Below, piece after piece: positions 8,502 to 17,359 of a DNA stretch of 64,000 nt. The stretch comes from AC-69 sp963751665 (lineage in GTDB: Bacteria; Actinomycetota; UBA4738; HRBIN12): NCBI GenBank assembly GCA_963751665.1, contig CAVVVF010000005.1, positions 62,001 to 126,000 of the forward strand. The letters run 5' to 3'. The notes under the pieces are model-generated. The model did no database searches, was not told where the DNA came from, and worked only from the letters and a program-made list of their open reading frames with translations. The position numbers and the translations under genes were made by a program. Each line of letters opens with the position of its first letter. Position 1 is the stretch's first letter.

Positions 8502-9545
8502 GTGCTCCTGCCGCTTCGACGCGAGGATCTGTACTGGGCGGCCAGGTCCTCGCTGGTGTCCAGGCCCGAGGATCGCGAGGCCTTCGACCTCGCGTTCGAC
8601 GAGTACTTCGGGGTGGGAGCCGGGCTCCCGCCGATCGCCCGCCTGGTTGTGCCGGGGACGCCCGCGACTGCGCGTGAGGCCTCGTCGCCGGGTGAGATGA
8701 AGGCCGTGGAGGGCCTGGTCGCGGCGAGGTGGCGATCCGCCGGCCAGGCCGAGGAGCCCGAGGGGGAGGCCGCGATCCGCATCGTGGCCAGCGCGGCCGA
8801 GGTGCTCCGGGAGAAGTCCTTCGCCGAGCTCTCCGAGGAGGAGCGACGGCGTGTGACCCACCTCATCCGGCGGCTCGCGGTGACGGCGCCGGTGCGGAAG
8901 ACCCGGCGCCTTCGTCCCTCCCCGTCGGGGGATCGGTTCGACATGCGCCGAACGCTGCGGCGGTCGCTTCGGACCGAGGGCGAGCCGTTCCACCTGGCCT
9001 GGCGGGGCCCCGGCAACCGGAGCCGGCCGCTCGTCCTGATCCTCGACGTGTCGGGGTCGATGGGGCCCTACTCGCGTGCGCTGATGCAGTTCGCCTTCGC
9101 CGCCATGGCGGCGGGCCGGAAGGTGGAGGTGTTCTGCTTCGGCACCAGGCTCACCCGCGTCACCCGCTCGCTTCGAACGAAGGATCCGGATCGGGCGCTC
9201 CGCGAGGTGGGCCGGCTGGTCGCCGATTGGGAGGGCGGCACGAGGATCGGCCCCTCGATCAAGCAGCTGCTCGATCGGTGGAGCCAGCGCGCGGCCCTCA
9301 GGGGCTCGATCGCGGTGATCTGCTCCGACGGCCTGGAGCGGGGCGAGCCGGAGCTCCTTCGCCAGCAGATGGCCAGGCTTCGCCGGCTGGTCCGCCGCAT
9401 CGTGTGGGTCAACCCGCTGAAGGGGAGCCCGCGCTACGAGCCGCTCGCCAGAGGGATGGCCGCGGCGCTTCCCTCGATCGACGTGTTCCTCCCCGGCCAC
9501 AACCTGGAGAGCCTGGAAGAGCTGTCGCGCGTCCTCGCCGGCTGA
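8502..9545 (+). CDS. coxE: VWA-domain protein, CoxE-like
   Basis: 347 aa from the first canonical in-frame start, GTG 8502. Homology to CoxE-type proteins clearly extends upstream: the in-frame sequence from about 8400 reads 'RLIGFGRELRRRGLPVGTGR', the family's normal beginning. No ATG, GTG or TTG exists between the in-frame stop at 8319 and 8502, so the true start is a rarer codon (CTG 8418 is in frame) or a base error hides it. The von Willebrand A domain has an intact MIDAS start 'DVSGSMG' near residue 182. It pairs with the MoxR ATPase as a maturation complex for molybdenum hydroxylases. Confidence 0.85.
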   Translation: MLLPLRREDLYWAARSSLVSRPEDREAFDLAFDEYFGVGAGLPPIARLVVPGTPATAREASSPGEMKAVEGLVAARWRSAGQAEEPEGEAAIRIVASAAEVLREKSFAELSEEERRRVTHLIRRLAVTAPVRKTRRLRPSPSGDRFDMRRTLRRSLRTEGEPFHLAWRGPGNRSRPLVLILDVSGSMGPYSRALMQFAFAAMAAGRKVEVFCFGTRLTRVTRSLRTKDPDRALREVGRLVADWEGGTRIGPSIKQLLDRWSQRAALRGSIAVICSDGLERGEPELLRQQMARLRRLVRRIVWVNPLKGSPRYEPLARGMAAALPSIDVFLPGHNLESLEELSRVLAG

Positions 9546-9549
9546 CGCC

Positions 9550-10064
9550 ATGATTCGACTGCGGGGCATCGGCGAAGGGACAATCGCGGTGACAGGGCCA
9601 ACCGCTGGGAGGTTGGAGCTCGTCGGGCTTACGGCGCTCATCGTCGTGTCGCTCGCGCAGGGCGCGACGGCGATCCGCCCGAACCAGGAGGTGATCTCCG
9701 AGAGCGCCATCCTGACCGGCCTCGGAGCCGGCGCGGCGTTCCCGTTCCTCGACACGACCCCGCGGCCCATCGTGAGGGCCCACATCGCGGTGAGCGACGC
9801 CACGACGAGCCGCGCAGCCGGGGCGGCCGCCCCGACGAACGTGCAGGTGCTCGTGGGCCAGGCCGGTGTGGCGCTGGTCAACGTCATGACCGCGGGCACC
9901 AACACTGGGATCTCCACCACCCCGGGCCAGTGCGTCTTCCAGTGACCGTGCGGCCGGGGGTCGGCGGAGTGGCGGAGAAGATCACGGACATCGTCGTCGT
10001 AAACGGAGGCGCAGCGCCCCTGACCGGCATCAACACCGCCACCGTATCGGCCACGGTGCAGTGA
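9550..10064 (+). CDS. Hypothetical exported repeat-poor protein, frame change near 9942
   Basis: Not recognised. The first frame (ATG 9550 to TGA 9943-9945, 131 aa) has a hydrophobic segment 'LVGLTALIVVSLAQGATA' near residue 25 that could be a signal or anchor, then an Ala/Thr/Val-rich extracellular-looking region. A second frame begins at a GTG overlapping that stop (GTGA, 9942) and runs 40 codons to TGA 10062-10064 with the same composition ('DIVVVNGGAAPLTGINTATV'). The two parts read as one beta-rich protein split by a one-base change; two coupled genes are less likely. It follows the VWA gene by four bases but function is unknown. Confidence 0.5.
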
Positions 10065-10198
10065 ATCGATCCTCCGAAGACCCAGATGAGGGAAGCGCGC
10101 CGGTCTCCACTTCGGAAGGGTTCGCGCCCGGGATCCGGGCGGCGGCGAATAGAATCGATGGGGTGGGGACGCCGGAGCAGCCCGGGCGGGTTCGCCGC

Positions 10199-10984
10199 AT
10201 GGGGCGGCTCACCGAGCCGACCGAGGAAGGGCTCCTCACCTACGGCGAGTACCTCAAGATCCCCGAGCTCCTCTCGCTCCAGCAACTTCGTTCGGATCCA
10301 GCGGTGCACGACGAGCACCTGTTCATCGTGGTGCACCAGGCCTACGAGCTGTGGTTCACGCAACTCCTGTTCGAGCTGGGATCGATCCGGGAGAGGATGT
10401 TCGCGAACGATCCGGAGCGGGCACGCCACGAGCTGACGCGGGTCCGCGCCATCGAGCGGGTCTTGATCGAGCACATCGAGGTGCTCCAGACGATGAAGCC
10501 GCAGGACTTCCTGGAGTTCCGGTCCCATCTGGCGCCGGCGTCGGGCTTCCAGTCGGTGCAGTTCCGGGAGATCGAGTTCGTCTCGGGACTGAAGGACGTG
10601 CGATACATGGAGGACCTGGCGTCATCGCCAGAGGAACGGGCCCGGCTGGAGCGGCGGCTGGAGGAGCCCACGCTGTGGGACGGCTTCCGCTCGCTGCTCG
10701 AGGCGAACGGGCTGCCGATGCCCGCCGACGACGAGGAAGCCCGTCGGAAGAGCCTGCTCCGGGGGGCCACGGAGCCCGCGTTCACCGCGCTGTTCGCCGT
10801 CTCCGAGGGACTTCTCGACCACGACGAGTCCTTCGCCATCTGGCGGAGCAACCACGTCCTTATGGTCGAGCGGGAGATCGGGGCCAAGCGGGGGACCGGG
10901 GGCTCGAGCGGCGTCCCGTACCTTCGGACGACGCTCGGCAAGCGGTTCTTCCCCGAGCTCTGGGACCTGCGGAGCTACCTGTAG
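10199..10984 (+). CDS. kynA: Tryptophan 2,3-dioxygenase
   Basis: 261 aa from ATG 10199; a GTG at 10163 is an alternative. The haem enzyme opens the indole ring of L-tryptophan to N-formylkynurenine, the first step of the kynurenine pathway. Seen: 'LTYGEYLKIPELLSLQ' at the start, 'DEHLFIVVHQAYELWFTQLLFE' region with the distal histidine (shortened: 'HLFIVVHQAYELWF'), 'SGFQSVQFREIE' for substrate carboxylate binding, and the haem-ligand region 'WRSNHVLMVER'. Carboxyl-terminal 'GTGGSSGVPYLR' is the conserved substrate loop. No other kynurenine pathway gene is in the window. Confidence 0.95.
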   Translation: MGRLTEPTEEGLLTYGEYLKIPELLSLQQLRSDPAVHDEHLFIVVHQAYELWFTQLLFELGSIRERMFANDPERARHELTRVRAIERVLIEHIEVLQTMKPQDFLEFRSHLAPASGFQSVQFREIEFVSGLKDVRYMEDLASSPEERARLERRLEEPTLWDGFRSLLEANGLPMPADDEEARRKSLLRGATEPAFTALFAVSEGLLDHDESFAIWRSNHVLMVEREIGAKRGTGGSSGVPYLRTTLGKRFFPELWDLRSYL

Positions 10985-11022
10985 CGCCACTCGCGGGTTG
11001 GCGGTCCACCGGGCACCGGGGA

Positions 11023-11052
11023 TTGACCGGCCGGGGCCTGGAGGAGTACACC
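11023..11052 (+). promoter_or_regulatory. Possible promoter for the ACT-domain gene
   Basis: TTGACC at 11023-11028, an 18-base spacer and TACACC at 11047-11052, giving a leader of about 20 bases that includes the strong AGGGAGGTGG ribosome site before ATG 11081. Both boxes are near consensus but not perfect, so confidence is modest. Confidence 0.4.
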
Positions 11053-11080
11053 GCTCCTACACTCGGAAGGGAGGTGGTCC

Positions 11081-11464
11081 ATGGCCAAGGACCTCACGGT
11101 ATCCCTGGAGGACCGGCCGGGGACGCTGGCGGACTTCGGTGAGGCGCTGGGCAAGGCCGGCGTCAACATCGAGGGGATCTGCGGGCTCGGCGTTGAGGGC
11201 CGCGGCATCATCCACGTCCTGGTGGAGGATGCTGCGGCGGCCCGGAAGGCCCTCGAGGCGGCAGGGATCAAGGTCGAGGGTGAGGCCGATCCGATGGTCG
11301 CCGAGGTGGCTGGGGGCGCGGACAAGCCCGGAGAGCTCGGCAAGATGGCACGGGCGATCGCGAACGCCGGGGTCAACATCCAGGCCATGTACATGGCGAC
11401 CCATGACCGTGGCGTCATCGTGACGACCGACAACGCCAAGGCCCGCAAGGCGCTCGGGATGTAG
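11081..11464 (+). CDS. Tandem ACT-domain protein
   Basis: 127 aa made of two ACT-like domains. The first opens with 'LTVSLEDRPGTLADFGEALG', the second with 'DKPGELGKMARAIANAGVNI'. ACT domains bind small ligands, mostly amino acids, and regulate enzymes; stand-alone proteins of this kind are common in actinobacteria and their ligand is usually unknown. A strong ribosome site GGGAGGTGG lies just before the ATG. The gene follows tryptophan dioxygenase, so an amino-acid-sensing role is reasonable but unproven. A perfect hairpin terminator follows. Confidence 0.85.
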   Translation: MAKDLTVSLEDRPGTLADFGEALGKAGVNIEGICGLGVEGRGIIHVLVEDAAAARKALEAAGIKVEGEADPMVAEVAGGADKPGELGKMARAIANAGVNIQAMYMATHDRGVIVTTDNAKARKALGM

Positions 11465-11488
11465 CGATCGCGTCCGGCCGGACGTACT

Positions 11489-11516
11489 GGAGGCGGCTCC
11501 TTCGGGAGCCGCCTCC
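11489..11516. terminator. Bidirectional hairpin terminator with TTCG loop
   Basis: A perfect 12-bp inverted repeat (GGAGGCGGCTCC / GGAGCCGCCTCC) around a TTCG tetraloop, between the ends of the convergent ACT and glcF genes. No T tract follows on either side, as is usual in GC-rich actinobacteria. It probably ends transcripts from both directions. Confidence 0.8.
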
Positions 11517-11518
11517 GC

Positions 11519-12853
11519 CTATTCGGGGGTCGATCCGCGGCCGGCCGCGTTTGCGTCCGTGTACGCGTACGCGCGATCGAGCAGCTCCACCGGGTGCAGT
11601 ACCTCGAGCCGCCGGCCTGCGTTCCGCAGGCCGGCGGCGATCTGCATGGTGCAGCCCGGGTTCGCCGACGCGACGATCGTCGCGTCGGTCGCGGCGATCG
11701 AGGCCGCCTTCTGCTCCATCAGCCGGTCGGACATCTCCGGCTCGAGCACGTTGTACAGGCCTGCCGCGCCGCAGCACCGGTCGCCATCGGAGATCTCGAC
11801 GATCTCGACGCCGGGGATCCCTCGGAGCACCGCGCGGGGCTGCTCCCGGATCCGCTGGGCCCGGAGCGCGTGACAGGCGTCGTGGTAGGCGACCCGGACC
11901 GGGTCTTCGCCCGCCGGTCCATCGACCGGCGGCTCGACGCCCTGTTCGTCGAGGAACTCCATCAGGTCGCGGACCCGCGCCGAGAAGGCCGCGGCCTCCT
12001 CGCCGCCCAGCAGGTCGCCGTAGTCCTTCAGGTGCGCGCCGCACCCGGCTGCGGCGACCACCACCCAGTCGGCGTCCTGAAATGCGGCGAGGTTCCGCCG
12101 GGCCAGCTTCCTCGACGTCTTCAGCCGTCCGTTGTGCGCCTGGAGCGCGCCGCAGCACACCTGGCGGCGAGGGGCGATCACCCGCCAGCCGTTCCGCGCG
12201 AGAACCCGGACGGTGGCCCGATTCGCGGAGCGGTACCACTGGTCCTGGACGCAGCCCGTGAGGATGGCGACGGTCCCCTTCGCCGATCCCTCCGGCTCCA
12301 CGGCCCTCGGCACGCGGCGGCCTGGCGAGCCCCGAGGCACCAGGGTGCGCATGCGCTTGCGCAGGAAAGGGCGCGCGAGCGGCATGAGCCTCCTGGCGAG
12401 CGAGAGCATCCATCGCCGCCTGAGGGCCACGCTCAGGCCGAGCCACCGGACGAACCGGGCCCGGCGAGTTCGGAGCGGCTCGATCTGCACTCTGGCTCGC
12501 TCCATCATCCGGCCGAACGGGACGTGCGACGGGCACACGTCCTCGCAGGCCCGGCATTCCAGACACAGGTCCATGAACCGGGCGAACGTCGAATCGACGT
12601 TCGCCCGACCGTCGGCCACGGCCCGCATCGCCGCGATCCGGCCGCGAGGCGATGCCGACTCCTCGCCGGTCAGCCGGTAGGTCGGGCAGTGCGGAAGGCA
12701 CAGCCCACAGGCCACGCAGGTGGCCAGGTCGTCGTCGGATGGGGCGTCGCCCGGCCGCCAGTTCGCCGCCAGGCCCACCGGGCCGATGAACCTGGTCCCC
12801 TCCGGCATGACGGATCCGAGGGGAGGCACACCCCGCTCCTCGAGGTCCGCCAC
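11519..12853 (-). CDS. glcF: Glycolate oxidase iron-sulfur subunit
   Basis: 444 aa from GTG 12851-12853, which follows the glcE stop by one base; an in-frame ATG at 12886 lies inside glcE. The subunit carries two [4Fe-4S] clusters ('CVACGLCLPHCPTYR' and 'CLECRACEDVCPSHVPFG') and two CCG domains ('CVQDQWYR...QVCCGALQAHNG' and 'YHDACHAL...DRCCGAAGLYN'), the standard GlcF plan. It passes electrons from the FAD subunits GlcD and GlcE to the membrane during oxidation of glycolate or a similar 2-hydroxy acid. The reading frame is intact, unlike the two genes before it. Confidence 0.93.
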   Translation of the reverse strand: MADLEERGVPPLGSVMPEGTRFIGPVGLAANWRPGDAPSDDDLATCVACGLCLPHCPTYRLTGEESASPRGRIAAMRAVADGRANVDSTFARFMDLCLECRACEDVCPSHVPFGRMMERARVQIEPLRTRRARFVRWLGLSVALRRRWMLSLARRLMPLARPFLRKRMRTLVPRGSPGRRVPRAVEPEGSAKGTVAILTGCVQDQWYRSANRATVRVLARNGWRVIAPRRQVCCGALQAHNGRLKTSRKLARRNLAAFQDADWVVVAAAGCGAHLKDYGDLLGGEEAAAFSARVRDLMEFLDEQGVEPPVDGPAGEDPVRVAYHDACHALRAQRIREQPRAVLRGIPGVEIVEISDGDRCCGAAGLYNVLEPEMSDRLMEQKAASIAATDATIVASANPGCTMQIAAGLRNAGRRLEVLHPVELLDRAYAYTDANAAGRGSTPE

Positions 12854-12854
12854 G

Positions 12855-13918
12855 TCAGATCCCTCCCCAGAACCGGCCTGGCGCAAGGACCCCCGCCGGG
12901 TCGAAGGCCGCCTTCAGCCGGCGGTGGACGTCCAGGCCGGGCGGAACGTCGGGCCCCAGCCCTCCGGGTCCCCTGACCACCGGCGCGATCCCGCCGAGCG
13001 CTCGAGCCCTGGCCCGAAGGGCGTCCAGCTCACCGTCGGACGAGGGGAGCCCGACCCACGCGATCCCCACGCCGAGCAGCGCGCCCCACGATCCGAGGTG
13101 GGGACCGAGGAGATCGGGGAACGGCGGGGATAGCAGCTCCGGCAGGCGAGAGGGCGGCACGGCGGCCTCGGCGACCACCGGCGCTCGCCTCCCAGGGGCG
13201 TTCGGAAGGGAACGCTTCCTCGTCCGTCACGACGCTGACCGGCGCCGACCCGGTCCGTGGCCTCGATCTGGCGTTCCACCTCCTCCGGCCATCCCTCCAG
13301 GCGAAGCTCCACCACCTCCGGGGTTGCCAGGACGGCGGCCGGGTTCGGCACCGCGTCGAGCAGCCGCCGGCCAACCTCCAGCCCTCCGGCGACCCGGACG
13401 GTTCGCCGGGCCTGCGGACGGGGCCGGACCTTCAGCCGCGACCTGCACGATCACGCCGAGGGTCCCGAGCGAGCCGGTCATCAGCTTGTGGACGTCGTAC
13501 CCGGTCACGCTCTTCACCGTCCGGGCGCCGCTCTTCACCAGCCGGCCGTCGCCGGTCGACGACCTCCATCTCGACAACGGTGTCGCGGATCGGCCCGACC
13601 CGCAGGCGCCTCGGCGAGTTGGCCGCCGCCGCGATCACGCCACCCACCGTGGCCCGCGGCGGCGCGTCGCACGGCCACTCCTGGCCTCCCTCGGCCAGGA
13701 TGCGGTCGAGGTCGCCGACCCGCATCCCGGCCTCGACCACCGCGATCATCTCGGCCGGCTCGTAGGCCACGAGCGCGTCGAGCTGGGTCGTCCACAGCTC
13801 GGCGTCGACCTCGCACGGGTTCGCCCTTGTCGACGTGGGTCCGCCCGCCCACCACCAGCACCCGGCGGCGCTCGGCGGTCGCCTCGCGCATCGCCTGGAC
13901 CACGTCCAGCTTGTCCAT
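12855..13918 (-). pseudogene. glcE: Glycolate oxidase FAD-binding subunit GlcE, frameshifted
   Basis: The locus reads as a FAD-binding oxidase across three frames: 'VLVVGGRTHVDKG', 'ATVGGVIAAAANSPRR' (FAD-binding PCMH loop), 'TVKSVTGYDVHKLMTGSLGTLGV', then a carboxyl-terminal part ending 'VLAPGRFWGGI'. Each join is explained by one extra base, near 13826, 13560, 13438, about 13250 and about 13185. Conserved residues persist across each join and there are no in-frame nonsense changes. I think the gene is intact in the organism and broken in this consensus. The start is uncertain: ATG 13918 or GTG 13936. It sits between glcD and glcF, the normal order. Confidence 0.75.
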
Positions 13919-13926
13919 CGGGTGGA

Positions 13927-15401
13927 TCAGATCCACGATCCCTCCGGGATGCTCTGGGCGGCCTGCGGCCGCATCCGTTCCTCGGGCCATGGCGAAGTCG
14001 CCGCAGCGCGCGCCGGCCGGCAGCACCTTCTGCGGGTTCATCCGGCCCTCGGGGTCGAAGGCGCGCGCGGACGCAGGCCTGCGCGCCGAGGTCGACGTCG
14101 GAGAACACGAGCGGCATGAAGTCGCGCTTCTCCAGGCCGATGCCGTGCTCGCCGGTGAGGGACCCGCCGGACTCCACGCACAGGCGCGACGATCTCCTCG
14201 CTGGCCGCGAGCACCCGCTCGAGCGTGCCCGGGGATCCGCCGGTCGAACGAGAGCAGCGGGTGCAGGTTGCCGTCGCCGGCGTGGAAGACGTTCATCACG
14301 ATGAGGTCGTGCCGGCTCGCGATCTCGTAGACGCCGGCCAGCACCTCGACGAGCTTCGAGCGCGGCACGACGCAGTCGTGCAGGTAGTAGTGGGGCGCGA
14401 TCTGGGCGACGGCGCCGAACGCGCTCTTGCGTCCCTTCCACAGCAGGGCCCGCTCGGCGTCGTCGCTGGCCACGCGGATCGTGCGCGACGCCGTGCTCGC
14501 GGGCGGCGCCCTCCACCGCGCGGGACTGTGCGTCCACGGCCTCGGGGAGCCCGTCGACCTCCACGAGCAGGACCGCGGCGGCGTCGGTCGGGTAGCCGGC
14601 GTGGGCGAAGTTCTCGGCGGCCACGATGATGCCGCTGGTCCATCATCTCCACGGCGGCCGGGCACGACGCCGCCGGCGATGATGGCGGACACGGTTGCGG
14701 CGCAGTCCTTCGACAGTGTCGAAGTCGAGCAGCATGGTGCGCACGGCGGGCGGGAGCGGCGTGAGGCGAACGCACGCTCGCGGCGACGATGCCGAGCGTC
14801 CCCTCGGAGCCGACGACGAAGCCTCGCAGGTCGTAGCCGGGCGCCTCGGGCGCCTCGGAGCCGAACCGCTCCACCTCGCCGTCCGGGCAGGACCACGTCC
14901 ACGGCGAGCACGTGGCTCGACGTGACGCCGTACGCCAGGCAGTGCGGGCCGCCGGCGTTCGTGTTGACGTTGCCCCCGATCGAGCAGGTCTGCTGGCGAC
15001 GAGGGGTCGGGGGCGTAGGTGAACCCGAGGGGCGCAAGCGCGTTCGACAGGTCGAGGTTGAGGACGCCCGGCTCCACCCACGCCAGGCGATCCTCCGGCC
15101 GGACCTCGAGGATCCGGTCCATCTTCGACGTGACCACGACCAGCGCGTCGCCGATCGGCGTGGACCCGCCGGCCAGGCCGGTGCCGGAGCCGCGCGGCAC
15201 GACCGGCAGGCCGTGCCGCGCGGCCACCCGCATGCACGTGACCACGTCCTCGACCGTGTGGGGGAAGGCGACGAGGGCGCATCCGCCCTCGACCATCGAA
15301 GCGTCCCGCGCGTACAGGGTCAGGGCGAGCGGATCGGACAGGACCTCGGATGCTCCGAGGGCTTCCTCCAGCTCGCGGCGGGCCGCATCGACATCGGCCA
15401 T
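13927..15401 (-). pseudogene. glcD: Glycolate oxidase subunit GlcD, frameshifted
   Basis: FAD-linked oxidase of about 480 codons, spread over all three frames. In order: 'PVVPRGSGTGLAGGS' (FAD loop), 'QQTCSIGGNVNTNAGGPHC', 'VVGSEGTLGIV', 'IAPHYYLHDCVVPRSKL', 'HAGDGNLHP', 'GEHGIGLEKRDFM' and 'RMNPQKVLP'. It should oxidise glycolate or D-lactate-like acids with GlcE and GlcF. Extra single bases are deduced near 14996, 14886, 14770, 14708, 14660, 14636, 14489, 14231, 14189 and 14071. The ATG at 15399-15401 is clear; the stop is inferred at 13927-13929 in a neighbouring frame. The dense run of insertions in a conserved gene points to sequence error. Confidence 0.8.
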
Positions 15402-15451
15402 GGCGATGCGAACAGGCTAGCGCGTGAGGAACGCCGATGTGGCTCGGTCGG

Positions 15452-15796
15452 TCAGGCGACCCGGCCGGGTTGCCCCTCGGGCGTGGTGAAGGGCAGGCCC
15501 TGGCGCTCCCACTCCTCCATCCCGCCCTCCAGGTTGAAGGCCTGGAACCCCCTGGCCTGGAGCATGAGCGCGGCAAGCTCGCTCCGGTTGCCGGAGCGGC
15601 AGACGACGACGACGGGCTTGGCGGGATCCAGGTCGGCGGTCTCGCCCGCCATGATCGTGTTGAGCGGGATGTGGACGGCGCCCTCGACCCGTCCCGCGTT
15701 CCACTCGTAGGGCTCGCGACAGTCCACGAGCTGGATCTCGGCCAGCCGTTCGTACGCGCCCCTCGGGGTGGTCAGGTCCGTCCTCACGTCGCTCAT
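15452..15796 (-). CDS. Rhodanese-domain sulfurtransferase
   Basis: 114 aa from ATG 15794-15796; a start further upstream at 15826 is possible. Single rhodanese domain with the active-site loop 'CRSGNR', in which the cysteine forms the persulfide intermediate, plus 'IQLVDCREPYEWNAGRVEGAVHIP', shortened here to 'VDCREPYEWNAGRVEGA'. Small proteins of this type move sulfur to acceptors in the cytosol. It lies 50 bases downstream of glcD on the plus map but is transcribed before it in the same direction, so it could be the upstream member of a loose operon with the macrodomain gene. Substrate is unknown. Confidence 0.9.
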   Translation of the reverse strand: MSDVRTDLTTPRGAYERLAEIQLVDCREPYEWNAGRVEGAVHIPLNTIMAGETADLDPAKPVVVVCRSGNRSELAALMLQARGFQAFNLEGGMEEWERQGLPFTTPEGQPGRVA

Positions 15797-15844
15797 GCAG
15801 GTGCGAAATGCTATCAGCGTGGTCACCGACGGGGCCGCCCGGCC

Positions 15845-16365
15845 TCAGGAGGCCTCGGCCAGCGCCCGCTGGAAGGCTCGAAGGGCATCCGCGCCGAACA
15901 GGACGAACCGGACCTCCTCGACCTCGTGTCTCCGCCTCCCTCACCGCGCGAACGGCGACGGGTGCGGCGAGCTCGAGCGGGTAGCCGTAGACGCCGGTGG
16001 AGATGGCCGGGAACGCGACCGAGCTCGCCCCCAGCTCGTCGGCGACCCGGAGGGCCTCGGTGTGGCAGCTCGCCAGCAGGGCCGAGCGGTCCTCGGACCG
16101 GAGAAGACCGGGCCCACGGTATGGATCACCCAGCTGCGCCGGGAGGTCGCCCGCGGTGGTGGCCACCGCCTCTGCCGGTGGGGAGCCCGTCCGGGTAGTT
16201 CGTCCGGCGGAGGTCCCGGCACTCCTCCAGGATGGCCCGCCCGCCCTTGCGGTGGATGGCGCCGTCGACGCCGCCGCCCCCCAGGAGCGAGGAGTTCGCG
16301 GCGTTCACGACGGCGTCGACGCGCTCGTCGGTGATGTCGCCTTGGACGAGCTCGATCCTGGGCAT
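15845..16365 (-). pseudogene. Macrodomain protein (ADP-ribose family), frameshifted
   Basis: Opens at ATG 16363-16365 with 'MPRIELVQGDITDERVDAVV' and the macrodomain signature 'NAANSSLLGGGGVDGAIH', followed by 'ILEECRDLR', 'WVIHTVGPVF' and 'SVAFPAISTGVYGYPLE'. These are the ADP-ribose binding loops, so the intact protein would remove O-acetyl from O-acetyl-ADP-ribose or reverse ADP-ribosylation of proteins. Frame changes near 16190, near 16130 and near 15932 break it; correcting the last one gives a natural end '...RALAEAS' at TGA 15845-15847. All motifs are preserved across the joins, so sequence error is more likely than decay. Confidence 0.75.
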
Positions 16366-16428
16366 TGCGAGCGATCGTAGCCGCCCGGCCGGCGTCATCC
16401 GCTGGGGGGTTGCCGCTAGGCTAGCCGC

Positions 16429-17359
16429 GTGGCTGCGCGGTTCGATCTGCTGGTCCTGGGCGATACGAACCCCGACCTCATCGTGCGCGGTGACGTGACG
16501 CCGGAGTTCGGCCAGGCCGAGAAGCTCGTCGATCAGGCCAACCTGGTGATCGGGGGATCAGGTGCGATCGCCGCGTGCGGAGCCGCACGCCTGGGACTGC
16601 GCGTTGCCTTCGCCGGCGTCGTCGGGGAGGACGTGTTCGGCCGGTTCATGCTGGACGCTCTGACGGAGCGCGGTGTGGACACGAGCGGGATGTTGGTTGA
16701 CCCGAGCCGGCCAACGGGCCTTTCGATCGTGCTGTCGAAGGGCGAGGACCGGGCAACGCTCAGCGCGCTGGGCACGATTGCCGACCTCCGGGAAGGGATC
16801 GTCGACCCCGCTCTGCTTCACAGCGCCCGCCACGTCCACGTGTCGTCCTACTTCCTGCAGGCTGGTCTGGCCCCGACCTTCCGCGCTGTTCCGGGAGGCA
16901 CACGGGGCCGGGGCCAGCACGTCGATCGATCCCAACTGGGATCCGGCGGAGGAGTGGAACGGCGGTTTGCTGTCGCTGCTGTCGCGGACCGATTGCTTCC
17001 TCCCCAACTCGGTGGAGGCCCGGGCCATCACCGGCGTGGACGACATCGACGTCGCGGCGCTCACACTGGCCGAGCGGGGCTCGGTCGTGGCGGTGAAGTT
17101 CGGGCAGGGCGGTGGCCTGGCCTTGTGGGGCGACGAGGTCGTCCGCTCCGAGTCCATCCCTGCCGACGTCGTCGACACGACCGGCGCCGGTGACAGCTTC
17201 GACGCCGGGTTCCTGGCAGGGCGGCTGGCCGGCCTCCCCTTGTCCCGATGCCTCCAGCTCGCCGTGGCGTGCGGCTCGCTCTCGACGCGAGCCGCCGGCG
17301 GCACGGCCGCCCAGCCAACGATGGACGAGGCGGTGGCAGCCCTGGAGTCGGTGGCGTGA
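16429..17359 (+). pseudogene. PfkB-family carbohydrate kinase, one frame change
   Basis: About 310 codons from GTG 16429. PfkB signatures: the glycine pair and sugar loop 'ANLVIGGSGAIAACGAARLG' near residue 40, and the ATP/anion-hole motif 'DTTGAGDSFDAGFLAG' near the carboxyl end, with the catalytic aspartate. It would phosphorylate a sugar or nucleoside. One extra base near 16890 shifts the frame between 'LAPTFRA' and 'FREAHGAG'. A TAGGCT box at 16417-16422 suggests a leaderless transcript. The stop overlaps the start of a second PfkB kinase, so the pair is coupled. Substrate cannot be told from sequence. Confidence 0.8.

Noticed and set aside
7875..9920. 681-codon minus-strand frame opposite the MoxR and VWA genes
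   Set aside because: Antisense shadow; the plus-strand genes have complete catalytic motifs.
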